A stretch of 64,000 nucleotides of DNA from Vreelandella sulfidaeris (GCA_007182875.1 AP019514.1:3658001-3722000); one strand, 5' to 3'. Positions 42,878 through 54,305 are shown, numbered from the stretch's first letter. The notes: generated by a model from the letters alone, not told the origin. Translations and numbers: made by a program.

Positions 42878-45800
42878 CTATTTATCGGTGTGAATACGAA
42901 TCCGGTAAAGTACGCAGTAAACCACCGGCAGCACTATCAGCGTGAGCAGCGTCGCGACGCCGAGGCCACCAATTAAAGCCACCGCCATGCTGGCGAAGAA
43001 GGCATCGCTAATCAGCGGAATCATCCCCAGCATCGTGGTCAATGCTGCCATGGCGACCGGCCGCACCCGGCTAACGGCCGCTCGCACCACTGCATGATAG
43101 CGATCTTCGTGCAACGGCAGCTGCACATTGATCTCCTCAACCAGCACAATGGCATTTTTGATCACCATACCAATCAAACTCAGGGTGCCCAGCAGCGCCA
43201 TAAACGAGAAAGGCAAACCAGTGATCAGTAGCGCTCCAACCACGCCAATAATGGTTAAGGGTACCAATGACCAGATGGCCAAGGGTTGGCGGAAGTTGTT
43301 AAACAACACCACGGTGATAATAAACATCATCACCAGCCCCAGCGGTAGCGAAGAGAATAGCCCGCTTTGAGCCTCGCCAGCCGTCTCATACTCGCCGCCC
43401 CACTCCAACCGATAGCCAGGCGGCAATTCCAACGCTTCCACCTGAGGGCGGATGTCGGCCAGTACACTGGCGGCGGTCACACCACTTAGCGGATCCGGCT
43501 CGCCGTACACCGCTAGCATGCGTTCGCGATTGCGGCGCATGATTAGCGGGTCCGCCACCTGGTAGTAATAGCGCTGATCACCTGGTCGGCGGTGATATAT
43601 GCCCTTGCTCGGCACTCCAAACATTGAGCGAGCCGAGGTTATCTACATCGTGACGCTGTTCAGGAATCGCCCGAGCCACCATAGGAATCAGATCGCTACC
43701 GTCACGATAGACGCCCACCTGACTGCCGCTGGTACTCAATGCCAACGTGCTGGCCAAGTCGTCGCGGGTAACGCCTAATCTGCGCGCGGTATCTTCCATA
43801 AATACTGGTTTAATCGCTTGGACGCGGTTTCGCCAGCTGGTGCGTACGCTAGTCATATGGGGCGTATCACGGAACATGGCTTCCACCTGGTCGCCCAATT
43901 GGCGAAGCACCTCGGGATCGCTGCCATAGAAGCGTGCTTCCAACTTGGCTTTGGGCGCAGGGCCGACTTCCAGCGGCGCAATTTTGTAGTCGATATCGCT
44001 GTGGTGGCGCTTAAGCACCCGTTCAACATCGGCCATGCGTTCACGCTGAGTGGCTTTATCGTCGGTTTCGACGATCAACTGCGCGTAGCTGGCATAGCGG
44101 TCTTCCGGCGAGTAGGGTGAGGGTAAAGCGCTGCGCGCCGCCACCTACCGTGGTGGTGAGGTGACGAATGCCCGGCATTTCCATCACGCTGTCTTCCAGT
44201 TCACTGACACGACGCTGAGTTTCGAGGATATCCGTGCCTTCCGGCATGCGGTAATCGACAAAAAAGATCGGTGTGTTCGACGCTGGGAAGAAGGCATTTT
44301 TAACCGAGCCAAAGCCGACCACCGCGCCAGCCAATATCGCTCCCACCAGCACTAGCGTGACCCAACGAAACCGAATGCCCGTGATGATCGCTCGGCTAAA
44401 AAACCGATAAACCACCCCCTTTGTAGGGGTCCTCCCGACCATCGCCCGGGGCCACATTGCGGAAAAACAGCTTGAAGTAGAAAGGCGTGAGCGTCAGCGC
44501 GGTAATCCAGCTGAGCAGCAACGAGTAAAGCAGCACGAAAACAGCGAGCCGATGAACTCACCCGTGGTATCGGGCGATAGGCCAATGGGCGCAAAAGCAG
44601 CAATCGCAATCAGCGTGGCCGCCAGCAACGGCCATGCGTTTTGGCGAACCACCTGATGGGCTGAATCACGGATGCTGTGCCCACGTTTTAACCCGACCAG
44701 CATGCCTTCGGTGACCACTATGGCGTTGTCTACTAGCATACCAAGGGCGATAATCAGCGCACCCAGCGAGATCTTTTCCAACTGCAAGCCGTGAAAACGC
44801 ATCAGCATAAAGGTGCCAATAATGGTGATCAGCAGGATAAAACCCATCAATAGACCGCTGCGCCAGCCCATAAACAGCATCAGCACAACGATCACAATAG
44901 CCACTGCCTGGATCAAGCTCATCAGGAAACCCGATACCGCCTCATCGACCACTTGCGGCTGGTCGTAAACGACATTGAGTTCCATACCCAGCGGCGTGCG
45001 TGATTCCAGCTCCGCGATACGCTGTTGCAGCCGTTCACCAACCTCGACCACGTTCACACCACTTTTAAACGAGATGCCCAGCGAGATGGCCGGCCTGCCC
45101 ATATCGCGATAAAGCTGCTGGGGCTGCTCCGCCAGCTCGCGGCTCACATCGGCAACATCGCTCAACCGTACCAACTCGCCATCACCTTCACTGACAATTA
45201 GCGCGCGCAGGTCCTCAATATTTGCCGCACTTCCCGTCGGCGTGATTCTGAAGCGACGGCCATCTTGTTTAAGATGCCCTGAATTGGCCACCGCATTCTG
45301 GGTATCGAATAACTGCTGTAGACGGGTTAGCGGAATATTCAGTGCGCGCAAGCGCTCGCGGTCGACTTCAATGTAAATGCGCTCTTCATGCTCACCGCCC
45401 AGCGATACCTTCTCGACCCCTTCTACCAACGTCAGCTCACGCTTGAGAAAATCAGCATGATCGGCCAAGTCGGGCATGCGGTAGCTTTCACCAGTCAGGT
45501 TAACCATGAAGCCAAATACATCGCCAAAATCGTCGTTAACACGCGACTGACTGGCTCCCGGTGGTAGTGCTGCCTGGGCATCCTGTACTTTACGGCGCAG
45601 CGAATCCCACAGCTGCTCCAGCTCCTCGTTTTGCACCGTGCTTTCCAGCTCAACGGTAATCTGCGAAAGGCCGTCAGAACTCACCGAGCTGATGCGCTTG
45701 ATCGACGACATCTCCTGGATCGACTCTTCCAGGGTCGAGGTGACCTCCTGCTCGACTTCTTCAGGCGTTGCACCAGGGTATTGGTGGTGATGAGCGCGTT

Positions 45801-45922
45801 GCGAATGGTGAATTCAGGGAATTCCAGCTGGCCCATGCCTAAAAACGACAGCGCCCCACCGGCCAGCAGCACGACTGTCATCAAATAACTGGCGGCTCGG
45901 TGACGTAAAAATAGTCGACCAT
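42878..45922 (-). CDS. RND-family efflux permease (multiple frameshifts)
   Basis: About 1014 residues, the usual AcrB-superfamily size. Opening MVDYFLRHRAASYLMTVVLL is restored by one T near 45909. Features: periplasmic porter domains, ISLGALIIALGMLVDNAIVV (TM4 with the proton-relay Asp), the second half with ALLGTLSLIGMVIKNAIVL, and C-terminal LIGGLGVATLLTLIVLPVVY. It exports hydrophobic compounds by proton antiport together with the upstream fusion protein and an outer-membrane channel that is not in the window. Breaks near 45770, 44535, 44425, 44115 and 43620. Sequence resembles the OqxB/AcrB-like group without Trp-rich HAE1 features; substrate unknown. Confidence 0.92.
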
Positions 45923-45923
45923 A

Positions 45924-47023
45924 TCAAAGCCCCTGCTCTTTTTCCCACGGCGTCACCTGGGTGTCCGCGGTTAAGCGGTGGGCACCGGCGGCCACAATAC
46001 GGTCACCTGCCGCTAATTCGCCGCTGACCTCTAATCCGTTCGACGTTAAGGCCCCGACATTAACCAGCACCGCCTCAACGCTTTCTGGCTCAACAAATCG
46101 CCATACCTGGGCTTGGTTAGGGTCGTCACCTGCATAACTCACCGCCTCAGGCGGCAAATGCCAAACCTGCGTAGCGTGGGTGGATTGCAACTCACTTAAG
46201 TCCAGCCGTACGTTGGCGCTCATGCCATCCAACAAGGTGATGTCGTCGGGCTGGGGAAGCGTGAGGGTAACTTCATATGCCAAGCTCTGCGCGCTGGCTT
46301 GGGTGGTATACGAGGCTAACTGGGCAAGATAGGGTTTATCGCTGTTACCAAAGCGTACTTCATACGCCAATCCATTCCCGAAGGGCGCATCATTGCTTCG
46401 CGGCATGCGTTGAACAATCTGCTCGGGCAGGTGAAACACCACATCTAACTGGCCTGGCTGCTGAATCACCGCTACCGTTTCCTGCACCTGTACAATCTGG
46501 CGGTTATCCACCGGCACCTGAGCGATCACGCCATCATAAGGGGCGCGCAGTTGGGTATGCGTGACCTGCTCCTGAGCCTGCTCGAAGTTGGCTCGGGCAG
46601 CCCGCCACTCGCTTTCCGCCCTCATCAAACTGGGGATTGACTGACCGCGCCGCGTTCCAGGGTATAGCGCATGCGCTCTAGCTGAGCCTTGGCGAGCTCC
46701 AAGCGCGAACGAGCGCTATCCAGTGCACTCTGCGCATTACGATCATCAATGCGCGCAATTACATCACCCTCGCTCACCTGCTGACCGGGACTCACATTGA
46801 GCTCCAGTAGCTCCCCCGCCATACGAAATGACAAATTGCTTCGGGTAGAGGCTTCCACCCGCGCCGGAAACTGACGTAAGGCAGAGGCATTTGCCGACTG
46901 CAATGTCATCAACTTCACGGGTCTAACCACCCTCTCATTGGACTGCGCCTGCGGCTGCTCGCAGCCCATTAGCATCAGCAGGACCAGCGTGACTGGCAGA
47001 TAACGGAGAAGAGTAATGGGCAC
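45924..47023 (-). CDS. RND membrane-fusion lipoprotein (frameshifted)
   Basis: About 366 residues, HlyD/AcrA family. N-terminal lipoprotein signal LPVTLVLLMLMGCEQPQ with lipobox LMGC. Lipoyl half-motifs LNVSPGQQVSEGDVIARIDD and LRAPYDGVIAQVPVDNRQIV flank a coiled-coil hairpin (SARSRLELAKAQLERMRYTL). It couples the permease to an outer-membrane channel. Break near 46628 inside the hairpin. The permease ATG lies two bases after its stop, so both are one transcript, read divergently from the tetR gene. Confidence 0.92.
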
Positions 47024-47064
47024 GGCAGGCTCCTTGATGGCGGACAGTGCAGCTTTTAACTGAA

Positions 47065-47140
47065 AATTTTAAACCCGATTTTAAACCCGAATTTCAAACC
47101 CGAATTTCAAACCTGAGCTTTAAATCTAAATTTCAAATCT
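47065..47140. repeat. 12-13 bp tandem repeats before the pump operon
   Basis: About six imperfect units: AATTTTAAACCCG, ATTTTAAACCCG, AATTTCAAACCCG, AATTTCAAACCTG, AGCTTTAAATCT, AAATTTCAAATCT. The degeneration increases away from the pump gene. They lie in what would be the 5' leader of the membrane-fusion gene, downstream of the palindromic operator. Confidence 0.85.
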
Positions 47141-47183
47141 TAATTCGGAAAGTACCTAACTGTAAAAACGACACTGGATAGCG

Positions 47184-47225
47184 TATACACTTCACTGACA
47201 TTCATGAATGTCAGTGAAGTGTATA
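47184..47225. promoter_or_regulatory. Perfect 42-bp palindrome, likely TetR operator
   Basis: Left arm TATACACTTCACTGACATTC plus A is the exact reverse complement of the right arm, with centre between 47204 and 47205 (TTCATGAA). It sits between the divergent pump operon and the tetR gene. CTGACA and TATAAT-like hexamers lie inside or beside it on both strands, so a bound repressor would cover both promoters. The core ACATTCATGAATGT resembles AcrR/TtgR-type operators. Confidence 0.9.
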
Positions 47226-47296
47226 ATAATCACCATTCGGCGACTTTGCTATCTATCAATGCCAAAATACCACTACCTCTATCCATAGGAGCCGCT

Positions 47297-47919
47297 ATGT
47301 CCCGTCGTAAGGCAGACGCCGAACGTACCAGAGAAACTATTCTGGACGCGGCAGAGACCACCTTTTAGCTCAAGGCGTGTCGCGCACTACACTGGCGCAC
47401 ATTGCCGAAGCGGCGGGAGTGACAAGGGGAGCCATTTATTGGCACTTTGAAGACAAAGACGCATTGTTCAATGCGCTGCTTGAACGAGTGCGAATCCCGC
47501 TGGATGAGATTGTCGATGATGCAGCGCTCCGCCTCGGCGCCAACCCGATCGCTTGCCTGCGCGAAATAGCCCAGCGCTCACTAGCCGGTATCTGTCACGA
47601 CCTGCCGCTCCAGCGGGCCGCTACTATCGTGCTACACCGCTGCGAGAAACTGGAAGACGCCCATCCACGCATCAGCATGATTACGCGGCTCTCAGAGCAT
47701 GCCGAAGTGCGGGTCGAGCAGCTATTCGAACAGGCGCAGCTAGCCGGCCACCTCCGCGCCGACCTTACGCCCGAAAGCGCACGCCGCCAATTTCACGGTT
47801 TTTTGATTGGCACCTGTTTTGATTGGCTGCAAGACACCCAGCAGTACTCGCTGGATGATGCCCGCGAGAGCATTGTCGAAACGTTGATGCGCGGGCTTTT
47901 GGTGGAGAACTCGCCTTAA
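47297..47919 (+). CDS. TetR/AcrR-family repressor of the RND pump (frameshifted)
   Basis: About 207 residues. N-terminal HTH: SRRKADAERTRETILDAAET then, after one T is restored near 47365, FLAQGVSRTTLAHIAEAAGV and TRGAIYWHFEDKDALFNAL. The C-terminal ligand-binding part resembles TtgR/AcrR (ARRQFHGFLIGTCFDWLQD). Divergent from the pump operon with a perfect palindrome between them, so it most likely represses both until a toxic ligand binds. ATG 47297 follows AGGAGCC. Confidence 0.93.
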
Positions 47920-47987
47920 CAACTTGAGCTAACTTGGCACGCGGATTGCTTCTATGACCAGGAGACCTTACTCACCTGGAGCCCGCC

Positions 47988-49249
47988 ATGCACCTTACTG
48001 ATTATCCCCTCAGCGAAGTCCCCACCAGCGCCCGGAAGGGCTTGCTCTCTATCTCTGTCGTACTGCTTGGTTTTACTTTTCTTTACCGCCACCATGTGGG
48101 CGGGGGCACCCTGGGCCAGGCTTTCTCGATTGGACAATTACTGTGGATCATCGTGATCGGCAACCTACTATTGGTGCTTACGCGGCGACCCTTGCCTATA
48201 TCGCCTGTAAAGCGGCCTCACCTCCGTGCTGATGGGGCGTTTCTGCTTCGGTGAGAGAGGTAGCAAGCTGTCCGACTTCATTCTCGGCTTTACCCAGATT
48301 GGCTGGTACGCCTGGGGTACTGCAACTATCGCGCTGGTACTGGTACGCACCACTGGAATGCCTGAATGGCTGGAAATCCCCCTAATGGTGCTATTTGGGT
48401 TCGGTTTCTGCGTGACCGCCATGATTGGTTACAAGGGCATGGATTGGCTTTCACGCTTTGCCGTCCCCGCCATGATGCTATTTATTATTATCAGCCTGTT
48501 CACCGGGTTAGTGGATGCCCGCGGTTTTGCAGGGCTAAGCCAACAGACACCAACGGAAAGCATGAGTGTGGCGGCGGCGATCACCGTGATTATCGGCACC
48601 TTTATCAGTGGCGGCACCCAGGCCACTAACTGGAGTCGCTTCGCCAAGACGCCGAAAATTGCCGTTATCGCGACCCTCGCGGCGTTTTTTATCGGCAACG
48701 GTTTAATGGTGCTCACCGGCGCACTAGGCACCCTCATTTATCAGCAGGCGGATATTGTCGATGTGCTGATTGCACAAGGGTTTGTCACCATTGCCGTGCT
48801 GATGCTGTTCCTGAATATCTGGACGACTCAGGACAACACCATCTATAACTTCGCCGTCGCAGGATGCAACTTACTACGCACCGAAAAGCGCCGCTTGGTC
48901 ACCGTGGGCGGCGCGGGCATTGGCACCGTGCTGGCGGTAGGCGGCATGTACAACCTGTTGATTCCCTTCCTGGTGCTGCTGGCACCTTCATTCCGCCCAT
49001 GGGCGGGGTCATCATGGCGGACTTCTGGCTCAAACATAAAGGCCGCTACCCGACGCTTGCGTCCGCTGCGTTACCGGATTTCAACCGCCGTGGCTTAACC
49101 GCTTATGCGTTAGGTGCCGGGGCCGCTTACTTTTCTCCCTTACTGCCACCGTTGGTGGGGTCGCGGTGGCAGCAGGCAGCTACGCCGTGCTGCTGCGCGT
49201 AAACCACGCTACGCTAAGCGATACGCTTCCTTCACCCGTTAAACAATAA
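47988..49249 (+). CDS. codB: Cytosine permease CodB (multiple frameshifts)
   Basis: About 420 residues, NCS1 family. N-terminus YPLSEVPTSARKGLLSISVV matches CodB, followed by GGTLGQAFSIGQLLWIIVIG, FILGFTQIGWYAWGTATIAL, TFISGGTQATNWSRFAKTPK and NIWTTQDNTIYNFAVAG. It imports cytosine with a cation. Breaks near 48082, 48103, 48175, 48992 and 49137. The stop is directly followed by the GTG of codA (TAAGTG), so the pair forms the classical codBA operon. Confidence 0.92.
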
Positions 49250-50515
49250 GTGAGCCCTATTTTGGATATGCAGATCATTAACGCCCGCCTACGTCAGCGC
49301 CCTGAGCTTTATCGACTTGAAATAGACAATGGCGTGTTCACGGCCATTACTGCCCAAGACGCGCCGCAAACGCCGAGCGAAGGTCAGATCGACGCGGGCG
49401 CCCAGCTTGTTTGTGCGCCGTTTATTGAGCCCCATATCCATCTGGATGCAGCGCTGACGGCTGGGGAGCCCAATTGGAACCAGAGCGGCACGTTGTTCGA
49501 AGGAATTGAGCGCTGGGGTGAACGCAAGCCAATGCTATCGGAGGCCGATATTCGCGAGCGGGCGCTGAAAACGCTTAACCTGCTGATCAGCAACGGCGTT
49601 CAGTTTGTGCGCACCCACGCCGATACCAGCGACCCTAGTTTGGTAGGAATCAAAACATTGTGCGCCCTGCGCGACGAGTTGAAAGATAAGATCGACATCC
49701 AGGTGGTTGCCTTTCCGCAAGACGGCCTGCTCTCCTACCCAGGGGGTGAAAAACTGCTCGAAGAAGCGCTGGAAATCGGCGCCGATGTGGTCGGCGGCAT
49801 TCCCCATTTTGAATACACCCGCGAACTGGGCGTGGCGTCCATGAAGCGGGTGATCGAACTGGCAATCAAGTACGACCGCTTGGTCGATGTTCACTGCGAC
49901 GAGATCGATGATCCCAACTCGCGTTTTCTTGAAGTGCTGGCCTGCGAAGCCCTGTTTAACGAGTTGGGCAGCCGCGTGACCGCCAGCCATACCACTGCAA
50001 TGCACTCTTACGACAACGCCTACTGCTCCAAGCTATTTCTGTTGCTCAAACGCTCGGGTATCAACTTTGTCTCCTGCCCCACCGAAAGCATCCACCTGCA
50101 GGGGCGCTTCGACAGCTACCCCAAACGCCGCGGCGTCACCCGCGTGAAAGAACTCAACGAGGCAGGGATCAATGTGTGCTTTGCCGAAGATTCCATCGTC
50201 GACCCCTGGTACTCGCTAGGTAACGGCAAACTGCTGCGCTCGCTGGATTTCGGCCTGCATATCTGCCAAATGATGGGCTATCAGGATTTCAGCCAAGCGC
50301 TTTCACTGATTACCGACAACAGTGCCCGCACGCTGAATATTGAAGATCGTTACGGCATTGAAGTAGGCAAACCCGCCAGCTTCAACCTGCTGGACGGCGA
50401 GGATGATTACAGCGTACTGCGCACCCAGGGCGAGGTACTGCTGTCGGTACGCCATGGCGAAATCATCATGCAGCGCGATCCCACCAAGATCACCACGCCT
50501 GCGTGGCTTGGCTAA
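49250..50515 (+). CDS. codA: Cytosine deaminase CodA
   Basis: 421 residues, without a frame break. Metal ligands: HxH in FIEPHIHLDAAL, His in VDVHCDEIDD and ASHTTAMHSYDNAY, Asp in FAEDSIVDPWYSLG. Other CodA blocks: GEPNWNQSGTLFEGIERWGE, RTHADTSD, HLQGRFDSYPKRRGVTRVKE. It converts cytosine to uracil and ammonia. E. coli CodA reads GHDDVFDPWYPLG and NPLVNIHLQGRFD where this protein has AEDSIVDPW and CPTESIHLQGRFD, so substrate specificity could be shifted (for example toward related pterins or pyrimidines). GTG 49250 abuts the codB stop; ATG 49268 is an alternative start. Confidence 0.92.
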   Translation: MSPILDMQIINARLRQRPELYRLEIDNGVFTAITAQDAPQTPSEGQIDAGAQLVCAPFIEPHIHLDAALTAGEPNWNQSGTLFEGIERWGERKPMLSEADIRERALKTLNLLISNGVQFVRTHADTSDPSLVGIKTLCALRDELKDKIDIQVVAFPQDGLLSYPGGEKLLEEALEIGADVVGGIPHFEYTRELGVASMKRVIELAIKYDRLVDVHCDEIDDPNSRFLEVLACEALFNELGSRVTASHTTAMHSYDNAYCSKLFLLLKRSGINFVSCPTESIHLQGRFDSYPKRRGVTRVKELNEAGINVCFAEDSIVDPWYSLGNGKLLRSLDFGLHICQMMGYQDFSQALSLITDNSARTLNIEDRYGIEVGKPASFNLLDGEDDYSVLRTQGEVLLSVRHGEIIMQRDPTKITTPAWLG

Positions 50516-50613
50516 GCCAGATGGCTTGGGCCAGCTCATCCATACCCAGTCGGTGAATGTGTGCAAGCTCCGGGTGAGGCTGGTTTAATTACCCTTAACC
50601 ATGACAGCGCTTA

Positions 50614-51061
50614 CTATATATCCAATAAATAGCCATAAAACGCAGTATTACGCTGCCAACCTAACGATTCATAAAGGTGTTGCGCGCGCTCGTTCTCGAT
50701 TTGCGTCATGAGGATCAGGCGCGCTACACCATGCTCGCGGGCAAGCTGGGTTGCGGCTTCCATCAACGCCCTACCCGTCCCCCCTTTCACGCCCATCGGG
50801 ACACACAAAGAGGTCATTCAGCGTCCAACGCGCATTTAGCCCCACCGTGGATACCCCTGGATAAAGCTGAACAAAGCCAGTCAACGCCCCTTCGCCGTTT
50901 TCGCTGACCAAAATGCGCGAATCCGCCTGACCAAAGCGCTGGCGTAGAAAGTCACGCGCCGCCTGCACATTACTTGGCTGTTCGTAAAACTGCCGGTAGC
51001 CGTCTAATAGTTCGGCTAACGCATCAAGGTCGTGCATGGTGGCGGCGCGAATGGTGGTCAT
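50614..51061 (-). CDS. GNAT-family N-acetyltransferase (frameshifted)
   Basis: About 149 residues. Start MTTIRAATMHDLDALAELLD at 51061 follows GAGGAAAC. The GNAT acetyl-CoA loop appears after one base is removed near 50805: ARKGGTGRALMEAA (Q/RxxGxG/A), and the family end reads HLYESLGWQRNTAFYGYLLD. LNDLFVSP is the usual beta4 segment. It would acetylate a small amine; substrate not predictable. Transcribed divergently from the phosphatidylcholine synthase gene. Confidence 0.88.
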
Positions 51062-51208
51062 TAGTCGTTTCCTCAGAGTAGCTATTACACTGTAGCGATA
51101 CAGTAAGGGTTGGGGTGCCAGCGTATTTTCTCGATTCATTCTTGTAGTAGTGTATCGTGCTTTACAAGCATAGCTTTAAACCAAAACAGCAGGGGACAAC
51201 ACGTTCCC

Positions 51209-51945
51209 AATGGGGTCAACGTGGTTCAACCGTTCTCTTCGCAGACTGGGTCTCGCGCTTCGATATGTAAGGCTTGGAGCGTGCATGCGTTTACTGCCAG
51301 CGGCGTACTGCTCGGCACAATGGCGATGCTCTCACTCATCGACAACAATCCGGTCGCCTGTCTCCTCTGGCTAGGCGCGGCGATGCTGGTCGATGGATTC
51401 GATGGCACCTTGGCGCGTAAGTATGAAGTGAAGTCCCTGGTGCCCTATTTCGATGGCTCGACCCTTGATATGGTCATCGATTACCTTACCTGGGCTTTCA
51501 TTCCTGCCCTTTTATCTACTTCTTCATAGAACTGCCGCCTAATCTAGCGCTGCTGTCCGTCTTCATCATTCTGCTGTCATCCATGTTCTGTTTCTGCAAC
51601 GTCAATATGAAAAGCCAGGATAATTTCTTCGTTGGCTTTCCTGCTGCCTGGAATATCGTTGCGGTATATTTTTATATTCTCGATTTCCCGCCTTACATCG
51701 CGTTTGCCGCTATCATTTTTTTGGCCGTACTCACCGTGACAAGGATGAAGTTTCTTCACCCGTTTCGGGTTCGCCTGTTTATGCCGCTCAATATCGCCGT
51801 CACGCTGGCATGGTTCGCATGTGCCGTGTCACTGGTGCTTTCAACCCCCGAACACGCCACCTGGGCACTGTGGGGTTGGGGTATGGCATCCGTTTATTTC
51901 ATCGGTATGTGCCTATGGCGCACAGCGCAGGAATGGCTTGATTGA
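51209..51945 (+). CDS. pcs: Phosphatidylcholine synthase Pcs (two frameshifts)
   Basis: About 245 residues with six to seven membrane helices (LLGTMAMLSLI, FIIFL-type segments, LFMPLNIAVTLAWFACAVSL). The CDP-alcohol phosphotransferase motif is DGTLAR then 12 residues, DGSTLDMVID: the longer spacer characteristic of bacterial Pcs enzymes, which condense CDP-diacylglycerol with choline. KAWSVHAFTASGVLL is the typical N-terminal block. Breaks near 51268 and 51517. The start is uncertain: ATG 51209 has no well-spaced ribosome site, and an upstream start is possible. It is followed by the UDG-family gene 53 bp later. Confidence 0.88.
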
Positions 51946-51998
51946 GCAAAGACGGTTCGATTGAATCAGGTGCCCGGTTGCAACAAGGAGGATGCAAG

Positions 51999-52690
51999 AT
52001 GTCATTAACCCCGCAACAGCAGGAGAAATTCAGAGCGCTGGCGGCAGAGGTCGAAGGGATCGATGTCGAAGTCTACGAACGCTTCGACCGCGACCCGCTG
52101 GAGCCGATCATCGGCTTGGCAAGCCGAATCTGCGCATCGGCTTTTTTTGGGCGCGACCCAGGGCGTGATGAGGTACGCCACGGCGAACCTTTCATCGGGG
52201 CCGGCGGGCAGTTGGTCAGAAAGGCGCTTTACGAGCAGCTTCACGGCGAGAAAATGCCGGACTTCGAGGCCTCACGCGCCGTGGGCGAGCACTTTTCTGG
52301 ATCAACACCGTGCCTTACAAGCCTGTCGGCAACAAGGCGTGGTCCATGAAGGTCAAACGCCACTTTCACGGCTTGATGAACGAGATTCTGATCTCCCGCT
52401 GGGAAGGGCGTACTCTAATCACGCTGGGGCGCGAAGCCTTCCTGTGGTTCGGTATCGGCCGCTCGAAGGAGGAGCGCGCTCGCCTTGAAGCCTTCTGGAA
52501 GCAAGAAGACCGCTTTGAAAGCAGTATTGAGGTGACGCTGGAGGATGATCGCGGCGAGACACAGACCTTTACGCTCTATCCGCTTCCTCACCCCTCTCCG
52601 CTCAATCAAACCTGGTATGCCCGTTTTCCAGCGCTCTTGAAGCAGCGCCTGGAGCAGTTGGAAGTACGCCAGGGCAACCTCACCTTGTGA
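51999..52690 (+). CDS. Uracil-DNA glycosylase-family protein (frameshifted)
   Basis: About 230 residues. ATG 51999 follows a strong AAGGAGG. UDG-superfamily features: FFGRDPGRDEVRHGEPFIGA (motif 1 region), FFWINTVPYKPVGNKAWS and the C-terminal LPHPSPLN loop. It resembles family-4-like glycosylases but lacks the four cysteines of the [4Fe-4S] type, so the activity is unproven. Three breaks: a likely compensating pair near 52121 (missing G) and in the T7 run near 52142-52148, which would restore IIGLGKPNLRIGFFGRDPG, plus one near 52300. Confidence 0.8.
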
Positions 52691-52707
52691 GGCCCGTGAT
52701 CGAGCCT

Positions 52708-54149
52708 TCATCCCAGCACAGCTACATGTGCCTGCGCTTCTTCCACCATCTCGGTGGCAAGTTCGCCCACCGTACGCACGGCCGCTTCGATCTCAGGGGT
52801 TAGCGTAAACGCATAATTTAGACGCAGACATTGGCGAAATTTACCCGAGGCAGAGAACAGCGAGCCCGGTGCCACATGGATCGCACGCTGCGCTAAGCGC
52901 TGGTTGAGCCGCACACAATCCACCGCAGCGGGTAACTCAACCCACAGCAAAAGCTGCCCTGTGGGTAGCTGATACCCGCCCCTGCGGGGAAGTAGCGCTG
53001 CACCCAACTGATCATGATATCGCGCTGGCGTTGATACTGACGAGTGGCGAAACGGACATGGCGCTCATAGTGCCCTTTGGCGACGAACTCCGCTACCGCC
53101 AACTGCGGCAGCGTGGCCGAGGCGCCGGTAGAGACGTACTTCATATGCAGCGCCTGATCGCGATAGCGCCCCGGTGCCAGCCAGCCCACCCGCAAGCCAG
53201 GCCCCACCGTCTTGGAAAACCACTGCACAGCAGGACGCGCCCATCATCATCGAAGGATTTCACGGTGCGCGGCCTAGGCAGGCTAAACGATAAGTCGCCG
53301 TAGATATCGTCTTCGATAATCGCCACATCGAAGCGCTGGGCAAGCTGAAAAAGCGCGCGCTTGCGTGCTTCCGGCATGGTGTAACCCAGCGGGTTGTTGA
53401 AGGTCGGCGTTACCTGAATGGCGCGGATCGGCCACTGCTCCAGGGCCAGCTCCAACGCCTCCAAGCTAATACCGGTTTGGGGATCGGTGGGTATCTCCAG
53501 TGCTTTTAAGCCATTAGCTTTAAGTATCTGCATGGTGCCGTAAAAGCTAGGTGAATCCACCGCCACCACATCACCGGGCTGGGTGAGAGTACGCAACGAA
53601 ATCGCCAGCGCCTCCTGGCAACCAGTGGTAATCATGATGTCGTCTGGGTGCAGCAAACAACCGGAGGCAACCGCCAGCCGCGCCACCTGCTGGCGCAACT
53701 CTGGGCTCCCGCTCAGCTTGTCGTAATTAAAACCGTTTAGCTCCGTACTGCGGTGCAGACCCGCTAAAATCTTCGACAATGGCCGCAACGATTCATACTC
53801 AAGGTTGGGCACTCCACGCCCGAGCAGGAGCCGGTTATCGTCTCGCTGGGTGGCGACCAGTTCCAGTACCTGATCCCACTGGGAAATATCCAGCGGCCGC
53901 TGTGCTGGGCGTGAAACCGATGGCAACACCGCAGGCACCCCTACTTGGCAAAACGAAGTAGCCAGACTTGGGGCGCGATTCGATCAGCGCCACATCCATC
54001 AATTGCCGGTAGGCCTCCTGGGCCGTTGAAATGCTAACGTCCAGCTCCTGACACACCGCACGAATAGAGGGGAGTCGATCACCTACGCGATAAATATTGT
54101 GCTCGATGCGCTCGCGCAGTATAGCCGCGACCTCTTCATAGCGTGTCAT
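52708..54149 (-). CDS. MocR/PdxR-type GntR regulator with aminotransferase domain (multiple frameshifts)
   Basis: About 480 residues. N-terminal GntR winged helix: ILRERIEHNIYRVGDRLPSI, RAVCQELDVSISTAQEAYRQ and SRPKSGYFV. C-terminal fold-I aminotransferase-like domain: VPNLEYESLRPLSKILAG, TTGCQEALAISLRTLTQPGD, PTFNNPLGYTMPE, IIEDDIYGDLSF and the PLP-Lys segment CSGFSKTVGPGLRVGW (restored by repair near 53215). Such regulators bind PLP or an amino-acid adduct. Other breaks near 53945 and 52960. Start 54149 (MTRYEEVAAILRE). Divergent from DUF1127-phzF, which it may control. Confidence 0.9.
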
Positions 54150-54305
54150 GCGCCACCCCCTTCCCAAGCAGTACAGTTGCCTATTTAAATCGCCATACAG
54201 AGACATAATACACAGCATCTGTATCTATAAAATAAAAAATCCTATATCTGTATCAAAATTAGCGTGCTGAGTAAGCTAAGTAGGCAAACTACCGGAGGGA
54301 TCGCC

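Noticed and set aside
50506..50521. Hairpin TGGCTT-GGCT-AAGCCA at the codA stop
   Set aside because: Short stem overlapping the stop codon with no T-run; not convincing as a terminator.
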